From positions 1 to 64,000 of the forward strand of contig NW_026705180.1 in the NCBI RefSeq assembly GCF_029867415.1: 64,000 nt of DNA. The letters run 5' to 3'. Below the pieces are notes generated by a model, which worked only from the letters and a program-made list of their open reading frames with translations, ran no database searches and was not told where the DNA came from. Shown here piece by piece: positions 36,654-48,130 of the stretch; positions within the stretch are counted from its first letter, which is position 1, and each line of letters opens with the position of its first letter. Made by a program: the position numbers and the translations under genes. Source of the DNA: Vicia villosa (Eukaryota; Streptophyta; Magnoliopsida; Fabales; Fabaceae).

Positions 36654-38555
36654 ATATGTTTGCTCAAGTTATAGTGTTTAAATACTTTCTTGATAGTCAA
36701 GCTAATAGCTGTATGCATTCTTTAAGCTTTTTTTAGTGTGTCCTATCGTTTTTGTTTTGTCGGTCTTTAATTTCATGTCTAACTTGTCTTGTTCTGGTGT
36801 CTATGATTTTAATTCAATGTACCAATGAAATTGCATGATTAATAACTTTTTCCATCTTACTATAAGTTTATATTCATGTAGATTATTTATATGATTCACG
36901 TCACAAGCATTTTGGCTTAAATTGTATGTGAACCATTAGGATCTTTCCTTTCATCTCTTTATCATTTTGACAGTGATAAATAAGTATTTTCTTTTGTCTC
37001 ATATAAAAATTTGATCAAAATAAATAAGAGTTATACTATTAACAAGATAAGCCCTCATAAATATTGGATTGTAAGTAAATTCAACTATCAATTTCAAAAC
37101 ATTTTCATGTTTTTAATATCTTAAGAAAATAATTATTTTTAAACTTCACAGGTTGAACACAAAATGCAAGCTCCTATTTGCATTTACTACCAGCTTGATA
37201 ATTACCATCAAAATCATTTCAGGTACGCGCAATATCAATGCTGTCAATTACATATCGAAGAAAATTACAATGTTATAGTGCTGCTATAGCCATTATCTCA
37301 TAATACTTTTACTAAACAGCGTATTACATAACAATAATGATTTTTGTAAATCTAATGTGATATTGGATGGCTGGTTCTTATAGACATGTTAAGAAAAGAA
37401 CAAGTAATTATGGACTACACCATTCTTCAACTCCACTTAATCACATGAATTGTGCAAGGTATATTTGAAAGCGATGGTTGTGATATGTTTTTCACTTTAC
37501 TTTCTAACCCCTCTCTCTTGTGGTTGTTCTCACACAGTAGCACATGCACACGCACACATTCTCTTTTTGATTTTTATTCAAACTTACATCTTTTAACAGA
37601 TGATTAACAAGAGAATTAATGTACATATCGCTTTAATCATTCGTTGTTCGAAGTTAGCTGCATCCCCTAATTAAATTATTGTAAATAGCTGCTGATATGT
37701 TATGCATTTTTATACAGTTAGGGAGAAGGTGTGAATTATTATTAGATTAAGGGAGCAAGAGAACCATTTCCCTTTCTCGTCTCCTTCCCCATTAAAGAAG
37801 CCTCACATAGGAAAGACCACAACTCTTGCAAGAAAAAATAATAATGTCATCAGATGGAAACTCATGATAGCAGCATGTATAGGTCCGATGCAATATGCTA
37901 TGCAATGTTATACGAGATGAACAATATAGGTATCTAGTTAGTATTATTAAAAATTAGATGTAAAAATTTTCTTATAAAATCTAGGAAAACGTTTTATTGT
38001 CACTACTTGAAAAGAATAAAATCAATGCATCAATTTGTTGTTTAACTAATATTTGTCCTGTAACTTTGCATAATTGTATCATGTTATGGACTACACTTGA
38101 TAGAAGTGATGTATATTTATCATTTTCTCTATTTGGCATACACAATATGCAAGCCTTTTTAGATTTATGAGATTTTAGAGAGTTTACATAAGATACTCAT
38201 TTATTTTTTTCTTTTCACACTCATCATTTATTTCTACCATTGCCAATTAACTCGTATATATCTTTTAAAGAGATTATTTCTTTCTCAATGAATAACCATC
38301 AAGTTCAATGCATTTATTCAATGAAGAGTGGTATTACTAGAAAGCATGACATCATCACAACACAAAAATGGAGTTAGAGATAAAGATATTCTTTCTTCCT
38401 CGAATAAAGAAGTGGTTTCTTATTATGTTTTTATTGTTGTTGGTATATCAATATTTTTAACATGATTTTAATTGTAAAATCAGTGATGCTGAAAATTGTG
38501 TGCTTCATTATTTTTATGAAAAATGTGAAAATTACGATATTTATAATTGCCAAAA
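36654..38555. other. Gene-free stretch downstream of the zinc-finger gene
   Basis: AT-rich sequence with no recognisable gene or element. The first 200 bp probably hold the 3' UTR. Confidence 0.5.
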
Positions 38556-39958
38556 TCTAAATAAAAATAACAAAATTAGAGGAAGTTTAAACTGCCATTA
38601 TTTACAAACAAAGAATCACCAATGCTTATGTAGCATCATTTGAATTTAAGGTGAGTCATTAATTACATCTATTTAAACCGATATAATATCAATCCTTCAA
38701 CCGCCACAATTCTCCTATTTTTGTAATGTCAATTAAGCAACACGATTAATATTATATCGTTATTTACACATGAGCAATGTCCATATAGCAACATGTGAAA
38801 ATATTAAATGTTTGTCTGACTATATATAATTGATCATGAGAATACATTGAAAAAAGGTTAATGCAAGCTAATCTCAAGATTTTCATATTACTATTAATTT
38901 CATTATAAATTTATCATTTTAATATTTTCTTAGTTTATGCAAAATCAATCTACAAACATTTTCACTTTAAATTAAATTATTTGTTCAACGTCTATTTTAC
39001 CACACTAATTCATATAAATGTGAAATAAAAATATTTATTACTTTATCATTACTTTGCATGTTTTTTATGCTTCATTATTAAAGATAGGTATCTACAATAG
39101 CTTTTTTATAAATAAAGTGCTATTAAACATATATATCTAACATAGCGCTTTGCGAAAAAGCACTATTAATAAGTGGCATTTAATCAAAATTTCAAATATA
39201 CTATGACAGCGCTTTTATAGAAATGCTATTAAAAAATTTATTCGATAGTGAAATTTAAATAAAAATAACAAAATTAGATGAAGTTTAAACTTCCATTATT
39301 TACAAACAAATAATCACCACTGCTTATGTAGCATCATTTGAATTTAAGGTGAGTCGTTAATTACATCTATTTAAACCGATATAATAGCAATCCTTCAGCC
39401 GCCACAATTCTCCTATTTTTGTAATGTCAGTTAATCAATACGATTAATATTGTATCGTTATTTACACATGAGCAATGTCCATATAGCAACATGTGAAAAT
39501 ATTGAATGTTTGTTTGACTATATATAATTGATCATGAGAATACATTGAAAAAAGGTTAATGCAACCTAATCTCAAGATTTTCATATTACTATTAATTTCA
39601 TTATAAATTTATCGTTTTAAAATTTTCTTAGTTTATGCAAAATCAATCTACAAACATTTTCACTTCAAATTAAATTATTTATTCAACGTCTATTTTACCA
39701 CACTAATTCATATAAATGTGAAATAAAAATATTTATTTTTTATACTTCATCATTACTTTGCATGTTTTTTATGCTTCATTATTAAAGATAGGTATCTACA
39801 ATAGTTTTTTTTTATAAATAAAGTGCTATTAAACATATATATCTAACATAGCGCTTTGCGAAAAAAGCGCTATTAATAAGTGGCATTTAATCGAAATTTC
39901 AAATATACTATGACAGTGCTTTTATATAAATGCTATTAAAAAATTTATTCGATAGTGC
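38556..39958. repeat. Two-copy tandem duplication, unit about 698 bp
   Basis: The sequence from AAATAAAAATAACAAAATTAGA at about 38559 recurs at about 39257, and the similarity runs through to the ATTCGATAGTG ends (about 39250 and 39957). Copies differ by scattered substitutions and small indels. Each ends with a segment containing GCGCTTTGCGAAAAAGC and a partly inverted AGCGCTTTTAT, resembling an end of a dispersed legume repeat. No coding sequence. Confidence 0.88.
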
Positions 39959-40305
39959 TATTATAGATGATAAACTTGTAATAGAGAGGAATTTAATAAT
40001 GCTTAAAAATGCTATTAAAGCTTTAAAAAAGCACTACTGAATATCATTTTTGGCATCGTGAAAATTAGATTCTACTCAGATTTTGTTTCAAGAATAGATT
40101 TTGCTTCCTATTAGTTTCACCGCTACATTATAAAACTATTTTAGATTAAATATGTTTTTGATTTCTATAAATATCAAAATTTGATTTTGGTCCCCATAAA
40201 AAAACGACATGTTTTGGTCCGTACAAAACTATTATGCAAATAGTTTTAGTCAATACCATTAACCAATGTGTATGTTTGAATAATTATTTTGCAGACATGT
40301 TTAAA

Positions 40306-40560
40306 GAAAAAAATTTAAATAACCATGTTTAATAAAAAAATTACAAAAAAAAATCATGTTTTCAGATTATTTACCAAAATGTCTAGGTTTGGGACACCGG
40401 AAAGGTGTATGCGCCAAATAAAATGGCGCATAAGTGTATTTCTGGGGTGTATGCGCCAAATCAATTGGCTAGCCCTAATTTTATATATGTTTGCGCCATT
40501 TGGAATGGCTCATTAGGGTAATTTTTTCCCTTTAAGCCAAACCATTTGGCGCCTAAGGCC
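40306..40560 (+). repeat. Left TIR of the MULE
   Basis: Inverse of 50050-50309. It contains several imperfect palindromic modules built on GCGCCAAAT...ATTGGCGC (at about 40409, 40448, 40490 and 40538). Confidence 0.88.
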
Positions 40561-40727
40561 AAGCGGTCTTTTTTTAGTTTTTTTTTTTTTAGTTTTTATA
40601 ATTATCATTTAGAAACACCTATTAGGGAACAACAGGTCTATATAAAAAAACGGAAATAACAGATTTCAATTATTTTAGGGAAACGATACATCGACAACAA
40701 CTGATTAAAGAAAACATAACAAAATGC

Positions 40728-41890
40728 CTAATGATTTCCATCGCCAAGATAACCATCTGTTCCGCACGAAGGTCTTGTTATCGGACGTCTAGCGCGGGCG
40801 TTGACGCCGCCGCGAACCCTAGCACCACCCCTACCCCTTCGTACTTCTTGCTGTGTCTGTGTAGCTGGGCCTGGAAGTGGGTTGTTCTGCTGGTCGTTGT
40901 CTATGAATTCGTCAACGCCACCATAATTTTCCGGAAACCGACTGTCGTAAAGTCGGTTACCCAAGTCCTCAAAAGTGTTAAATGGTGGTGGGGGAGTGGG
41001 TTGGGATACGACTTCCGGTCTGTAGCACCCAGCACTAGAACTACCTTGATAAAATCCAAATTGGTTCGACGGTGTTGCATAGCCAAAAGGGGTGGCACGG
41101 TGAGATGATTCAGCATGTGGACCATCGTCGGGACTTAGATGGAGGCTTGACGAATCGGTCTCAATGTTTTGGCCGAACAACCTTGTGGACCCTGTGCACG
41201 CTGCAAATCCAAGTGGTTGTGATTGGGTCTGATATTGGCTAGCGGAATGGTGTTGGTTTTCAGCTTCCTGGAAAGGTTAAGACTGTGTTTGGAAGAGATT
41301 TTGTTGGCGGTAGTTGCGGTTAGAACGGGACGGAGTCTTGAACAGATTTTGTTGTTGGTAGGTGTACTAATTTTGTTCTTGTTCTCGTTGTTGTAGTTGT
41401 TATTACTGTAGTTGTTGTCGTTGTTGTCGTTGTTGTAGTTGTTGTAGTTGTTGTTGTTGTTGTTCCTCTTCAGGTTGTTGTTGTGGTAGGATATAGTTGT
41501 GAGCACGGGGGTCTATCAAGTAGAACGGATCTGCAATAAATAAATTAGGAGTGGTAACTGTACGGTACCAACTCATGTATTCTGCGGACGGTTTCATCTC
41601 ACGATCACTCACGGGAAAGTCGAGGACATATTGGCGACAGTCTTTCCACATTTGGTGCCATTCGGGTGCGAAATCCTTCCAGTTTTGATGATTCCACTAA
41701 TGGTTGACTCGTCTGAGGTGCCACACTCCCAAGTCAACTTGAGGATCAGGTATACCTTGATGCATTCCGAACTGTAGTTTGACCCGGTCACTATGATGCA
41801 TTTCGATGATGTTGTACCAGATCAGGCAAGTTCTTGCAGTCCAAATAGCTGCATCTGCACCTCTAGGCTCATGGTCGCAATCGAGATACG
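40728..41890 (-). pseudogene. Plant mobile domain (PMD) protein fragment carried by the MULE
   Basis: PMD proteins occur both as host genes (the MAIN/MAIL family) and inside plant transposons. The upstream part (about 41700-41890) reads AIWTARTCLIWYNIIEMHH and VKLQFGMHQGIPDPQVDLG, then VWHLRRVNH. A TAG stop follows, and then WNHQNWKDFAPEWHQMWKD. The next frame (41403-41651) has YVLDFPVSDREMKPSAEYMSW, the end of the PMD, and then a Gln-rich tract encoded by CAA repeats. The C-terminal frame (40728-41180) is low complexity with PTPPPPFNTF and a basic Arg/Gly tail RRGRGGARVRGG. The N-terminal PMD exons are missing and several stops occur. It is transcribed toward the left TIR, divergently from the transposase. 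Confidence 0.82.
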
Positions 41891-42140
41891 GTCTTCAGAT
41901 AAACTGCATGCATAAGAGTTATACATTATTTTGGTCAAATATTTATAAAAAATACACTTATAAAAGAGCAAAAGATTAGAGATAATACATCCTCGGGTCG
42001 CCAGATAAACTGCATGCATACGACGTCGCCAATAAATATTTAAGTTATAAATAATTAACAACAATATTTCCCGCCAAAAAATAAAATATTGTATAATATT
42101 TACCCGCTAAAAAATACTTGGTACAAGTGGTATGCTCTTC

Positions 42141-42150
42141 TATAAATAGA
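42141..42150 (+). promoter_or_regulatory. TATA box for the 107-codon ORF
   Basis: TATAAATAGA is a strong plant TATA match 63 bp upstream of the ATG at 42213, with a GTGTGTGTGTG tract just downstream. Confidence 0.6.
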
Positions 42151-42212
42151 GGTGTGTGTGTGTGGAGTTGAAGTATTAAATCTTTTTTTCTTCTTACTTC
42201 CAATAGTTATAA

Positions 42213-42536
42213 ATGGATTCAGTTTGGGCTGTAGTCTTTTTTGAGGAAGGTAGTCACATGCGGGTTTGTCTGAACCTGCATTGGGATTTCAAGAGAATTG
42301 TTAGAGCCATCAACACCGGGTTTCGTCAACTGGATGGCCCAACCAGGAAAGTTAAACAAATAGATTATCGTTGTCCATACATTACGTTGACGGATAATAA
42401 CCCAGAAGGCACCTACATGTATTATTGGGATTATGTGAAAGACGATGTGGATGTGGATCTAATGTTTTGGACACACGGTGGAGAAGTTAATCGAGGCGTT
42501 GAAAATCCACCTGTTCTTGCAGTGATACTTAAGTAG
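42213..42536 (+). CDS. Intact 107-codon ORF of the MULE, function unknown
   Basis: I do not recognise the family. The protein (MDSVWAVVFFEEGSHMRVCL...) is soluble-looking, with mixed charge, several Trp and Tyr, no signal peptide and no membrane segment. It ends in PPVLAVILK. It has its own TATA box and is undamaged although the neighbouring transposase and PMD genes are broken. It lies between the divergent PMD gene and the transposase. One possibility is a detached relative of the PB1-like N-terminal module of MULE transposases, or a MURB-like accessory factor. This is conjecture from position and size. Confidence 0.65.
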   Translation: MDSVWAVVFFEEGSHMRVCLNLHWDFKRIVRAINTGFRQLDGPTRKVKQIDYRCPYITLTDNNPEGTYMYYWDYVKDDVDVDLMFWTHGGEVNRGVENPPVLAVILK

Positions 42537-42805
42537 TTTAGATTGTGTATTGTGTATGATGTGGTCAGACACATCATACTTTAAAATCCTCTTGTTTTGT
42601 GTTATTTTATTGTTGCAATATAATTTCGTGTTCTACCAGTTGTTGTAGTGTTTTCCAAGTACATGTTGCAAACACTATTATGGTGTAATTAGTCCTTGGA
42701 TCATTTAATTAAAATTGATGTGGTTGTTGTGTTAATTGTGGTTGGTGCAAACATTAAGTAAGCTAACAGACATTTACCATTGTGCGTTTGTCTTTTACAT
42801 TCAAT

Positions 42806-43069
42806 TTGGAATCTTGAGACAGACATAGATCAGCGTGCGTCTGTCTAGTCTCGTCATGTTGGAATCTTGGGACAGACCTAGATCAGCGTGCGTCTGTCTA
42901 GTCTCGTCATGTTGGAATCTTGGGATAGACCTAGAACAGCGTGCGTCTGTCTAGTCTCGTCATGTTGGAATCTTGAGACAGACCTAGATCAGCATGTGTC
43001 TGTCTAGTCTCATCATCCTGAGACAGACATATATCAGCGTGCGTCTGTATAGTCTCCTCATGTTGGAAA
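42806..43069 (+). repeat. Tandem array of a 53-bp hairpin-forming unit, five copies
   Basis: Unit starts lie at 42806, 42859, 42912 and 42965, followed by a last copy shortened by a few bases. Each unit contains AGACAGAC, then about 14 bp with GATCAGCGTGC, then GTCTGTCT, an 8-bp perfect inverted repeat. The array sits between the 107-codon ORF and the transposase TATA box. Confidence 0.92.
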
Positions 43070-43145
43070 TCTATTGACTAACTCTATATTACACAATGCA
43101 AATCTGTAAGCATGTTGGTAAACATTACGAAATAAAGCATTATCC

Positions 43146-43153
43146 TATATAAG
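43146..43153 (+). promoter_or_regulatory. TATA box of the MULE transposase
   Basis: TATATAAG lies about 90 bp upstream of the transposase ATG (43244) and 77 bp after the hairpin array. Confidence 0.5.
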
Positions 43154-43965
43154 ACAACCAATATTTCTAAACATTACAACACACACAAACAATATTGCCT
43201 ATTATCACCTGATATTACAACACCCAAACACTAACCCGAAAAAATGGCTTCATCTCTCCAATACTTGGTAAATGCCCATCTAAACGGTGAGACTTACTCA
43301 CATGAAACAACCGGTTTTGTGATGAGAAACATTCAAGTTGTGCCATTTTTGTTAAGCAAAAGAGCCACCTTTACATCCTTCATTCAGCGACTTCAGGCTA
43401 AGATTGCAATGGGTCCTATTGCAAACATTTTCTACCAATGTCCTTCTTTCAATAACAATAACACCGTCAAGTTTTATGAGATGGAGATTGCAAATGACGA
43501 AGACCTCCAGGATATGTTTGCTAACCACGAATATTCTGGCTTGGTTGCCATCGAGCTGTACGTTACTATACAGGTTGAGACACAAGAACCTCATATTGTT
43601 CAGTCACAAGTTATTGACCCACCAGTCAACGAGCAAGAAGAGGTTGATGTCATAGACGAGGAAGAAGAAGATCTGGAAACTGAATTTGACGACATGGTCA
43701 ACGAGGAATCCGAAGACGAGCAACACATGTCGGTGCCTCCAGCTCATGTGTACGCACCTCCAGCACATATGAGTAACTTGAACCTGCAAGGTGACGAACC
43801 ATCATCTGACATCTTCTTCACACCGTACATCCAAAATGACGATGAGTTAAAGGAAGGAGACAAGTTTCCTTCTAAGGAGGCATGTCTTAGAACAATAAAA
43901 AAATGGCACATGGCGCACAACGTTGATTTTGAAGTAGATCGTTCAAACCTGGAACGGTATGTAAT

Positions 43966-45971
43966 TTTCATACCCCAAAATTTGCCCATACTAGCTCTCT
44001 TATACAAATTCAAATCGATACACAAAGCTCCTAGACACAACTCTCCTACACAAGGCTCTAAAACATGGGTTTGGCTTAATCAAAGGAAAATCAGTGATTC
44101 AATGGCTCTAAAGCATCTCATATGGCTCAATATATCTCATATCATCTCCATGACAAGTATCAAGTCTCATCTCAAAGGATTGACCAATCAATTGTTCAGA
44201 AAGTCAACAGTCGACTAAGTTAACCTAAAAGTCAACTGTGGTCAAAGTAAAGTCAAAACTCCTGATTTTTTGTCAAGATCCTCATATTGAAGTATTATTC
44301 ACCATTTGATCAAGAATTGATCATGGTTTATCAAGGAAAGATCAAAAATCAACAAATCAAAAGGTTTCTAAATTAGGGTTTCTTATAGGAAAAGCAACTG
44401 AACTTTGGCCAGCCATAACTCTCACATGGAACATCAGAAATTTTCCATCCAAAGCTCAGTTTGAAGGAAATTGAATTCTCTACAATTTTGTCTCTCACAT
44501 GTCAAGTCTAAAAATGCTTCATTTGGGAGATATGGACCAAAACATTATAGGTCCTTTTCAAAAGTCAACCAAAAGTCATTTTTTCAAAAGGACACACAAG
44601 GAGCATGGAACATCATTTTGACATGAGACCAAAAACACTGGTTAGATGACTCTTCAAGGTTTCTAAAAAGTCCAATAACTTGAAAAAATATTGAAGTATG
44701 AGGAAATGGCAAGGTGTATAAGTTCATTGATTTTTAAGGGTATACATGAAGAAAAAAGGTCCAAAGTCCCAAATATTTTCAAATGAGCCCACTTTCTTTT
44801 CATCCAAACCTTATCCTAAGCCCATCCACGCCCCAAAAATATATTTCCCATTTTTTTATTTTTTTATTTTTTTTTTATTATTTTATGGTTTTTTATACAC
44901 TTAAATCATAATCTAATTATATAAAATAATAAATTAAATGAAAATAAGATCTTGCTTTGATTCCAAGCTAAAATATCAATCAAATTTTCGTGCTAAGAGA
45001 GATTAGTGAGAAAAGATTGAGATTGAGACCAAAATAGAAGCTTGTGCTACAAATTTCAAATCAAATTTTCTCTAAATACAAATCAAAGATTCATAGGGAT
45101 TTTGATCAATTTTTGTTACCCTAAACCTTCCATTATAAGTACCTAATTGAACCAAAACCCTAGGGACGAAATTCTGCAGCCAAAGGAACCTAAATCAACT
45201 CTTAAAAATCCAAAGAAAAGTCAAAATCGAATTCAGGGTTATAAGCCAAGGCAAGGAGTTTTGTTGGTTCCATCACGTTCCTTGAAGGTCCCTGAAGCTA
45301 TCAGGATCATCACCAAGCCGCCAAGTACACAGAACCGTTCGTAATCGCCCACGGTTTGTTCGTTTTTTTTCAAGTTCGATATCATGAATTCATGCATCCT
45401 TAACATGTTTTGATACCATATTTATGTTCATGATGACCTTTGCTAGCGATTTGGATGTTTGAATTTGAGTTTAGGTGCAGGGGTGGTGTTCCACCATTAT
45501 TAGGGTTTGGTGCTCCAAATCGGGGTTTTATAATTTAACCAAAATTGGACCAAATTAAAGCCATGGTTGAGTTCGTAAGGGTGAACCGAGTCGAACCATG
45601 GTTTCCCCGTAAATTTTTATGCGTGTTTGGCTGTTTTAGCAATTGACAGGTGTGGTAGGTTCAAGTCTTTTATAGCGCATCTGTGCAAAGCGCTGTAAAA
45701 ACATGTTTGATGTTTCTCAAGGAAGAAGACGACTACGTGTCTTCTTCCCATTGGCTAAGAAAAGCGCGCGGGAGTATTTCAAACTCCAGGGATCTGACGC
45801 GTTAAGACGTACGCGTTACTGTGTGCCCTCGATCCAGCAGCCATACGATCTCCTCCTCTCTCAATCCAACGCACGCGAACACGCAAGTGCATCATGCACC
45901 CTCCTCGCCTACTGCACCAGATCACCAGCTAAGTTTTTTTAATTTTTTTTACTTTTTATTATATAAACAAT

Positions 45972-46029
<58 letters not shown>

Positions 46030-48130
46030 TTTTCTTTCTTTTTCTCCCTAACTCTTTAAAACTTTTTATATATATAATAAAATTTATACTTTATATTTAT
46101 TTATTTTTAAATACTTATTTTATTTATTTATTTTAAATACTTATTTTTTTACTTATAAATTACTAGAATTATTTTTAATTTGCTTAAATATTTTTCAATA
46201 ATTCAAAATGTTCTATTTAATTCATAAAAATTCATAAAAAATATTTTTGCACTCGATTTTATTTTCTTATCCCGATTTAATTAATTAGGTCGCAAGACCA
46301 ATAATTAATTAAATCGTTCGTATTTTCTTATTTAATTCATACCCTAATCAGGGTTTACGGGGATCATTCCATACACTGAGATATTTATTTTCTGTGCCTT
46401 TTCAGGGTTGACCATTCAAGTACATCCCGACTATGCGCCTGATCAAGACCCAAAGCTAAGTATTCTATTTATTTTAAAAAAGTCTATTTTGTTTCCTTTG
46501 ATTTTAGGGTTTGCCCTTTATATTTTTTGAACTATGCATACATTCACTCCATTTATTTTTCTGTGCCTTTTCAGGGTTGTCTTTCCAGGTGCCTTCCGAC
46601 TACGCGCCACGTCAAAAGAATGAAGCTAAGTTCTAAACCCTTCTTTTATTATTATCGTTATTTATTTTATGTGATTAGGGTTTAATTTCCTCGTCAATAG
46701 AACTCCTCCTACACTTATATTTTTGTCAATTCTCTGATGATCAGGTTCAATGCATAAGGCTCAAGGCGAACCTTTGCCCATCAACCTGCCAATCGAAGCT
46801 AAGTATTTAATTTAATTTTTAAGTTTATTCTGTTTCTTTTTATTTTTAGGGTTTGCCCTTTTAACATCTATTTGAACTATGCATGCACTCAGCTACTCTT
46901 CTACCTTTGCCTTGCCACTTTCAGGGTTAACCTTGAGGCTTCCTCCGACCGTCAACCATGTCAGATCAAATTCAAATGCAAAGCTAAGTATTTTTTTTAA
47001 TTTATTTATTTATTATTAATTTCTTTATCCTTTATTTTTATTAGGGTTAGCCTGCCTCTGAACTGATAATACACTCATCTATGTTTTATTGTCTTCCCCC
47101 TAATTTTCAAGGTTTGTCAATTTGCCAAAGCTACGAACATTGGTAACCCTAAACTCTATCTCAATTATTACTTGTGTTAAACCTTTTATTTTAATTATAT
47201 CCCGCTGGTTTCAATTCCCCTCTCCTCCGCTGGTTACAATTTCCCTTCCCCGTATTGCTTTAATTATGTTGTCTATATTGCTGTGGTTAGTAATTTTAGG
47301 GAGTGTAACCCTAAACTAAATTAGGATCACCTAATTATAAGATAATATAATTAAATATGATCACGTGATTGGTGCACACACGCACGCTTTTGGGTAAACC
47401 TCTCTGTTGCCTGTTGCCTGTTGCCTTGTTGCCTTGTTGCCTTGTGTTGTTTTGCAGAATAGCCAGTCCCTCGAATACGAGGATACCTTAGCCAGTTGCC
47501 TCGATTAAGATCATGGTCCCTAATGATGCTGCCTTCGATATACATGATCTCGACCCTCGAAAGTTTCCTACGAAAAAGGCTAAGGTATCCTCTGGCTGCC
47601 TACGAAAGGCTATTCTGATCCTTCCCTTAGACTACCTGCCTCTCTATGGCATGGGTCAGTCTTATGGCGAACGGTAATGCGATGACCCTTCAACCTCCAA
47701 ACGAAAGGCTTCTTGCCCTCTTATGGCAAGGATAGATCCTTTCATCCTGAAAGGCTAAAAGAAACCTCATTTTCAAAACTTCAAGGTAATTGCCCCTAAT
47801 TGCTTTGCCTTGCTCTGAACCTTTGTTATATTCTTTCTCATAATTCTTCAAAAGGGCTACGCTCATTTACGAGCTAAAGTCCCTATCTTTTTCATCTACT
47901 TTTCTAAAAATTTCTTCAAAGAGCAAAGCAATTAAGAGCCCATGGAAAACCATGGATGCAAAGGGTGCCTTACACCTTCCCTTTGCATAATTACCCCCCG
48001 AACCCTGTTTTCTCTAAAAAGGTTTTTTCTGTTTCTTTTAGCCTTTCTAACTTGTTTGGATAAAATAAAAGTCGGTGGCGACTCTTGCTTACCGCGACAT
48101 TTCAATAAAAAGTCAGTTCACCGTATTACA
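43966..48130 (+). mobile_element. Second solo LTR of the same family, inside the MULE transposase
   Basis: It starts TTTCATACCCCAAAATTTG (TG changed to TT) and ends CACCGTATTACA, the same termini as the copy at 12676-17453. GTAAT is duplicated at 43961-43965 and 48131-48135. It is 4,165 bp, without PBS, PPT or coding domains. It includes an (AT)n tract at about 45978-46023 and four degenerate subrepeats near 46380-47000. Confidence 0.87.
46380..47000 (+). repeat. Degenerate subrepeats inside the solo LTR, about 150-210 bp apart
   Basis: Four blocks share TTTCAGGGTT or a similar start, a central CCGACTATGCGCC-like phrase and the end AAGCTAAGTATT (about 46404, 46570, 46744 and 46920), each followed by a T-rich tract. 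They look like an old, diverged internal tandem array of the LTR. Confidence 0.6.

Noticed and set aside
47122..47319. Hydrophobic 65-codon frame as a membrane peptide
   Set aside because: It lies inside the solo LTR in a T-rich stretch and has no counterpart in the sister copy that I can support.
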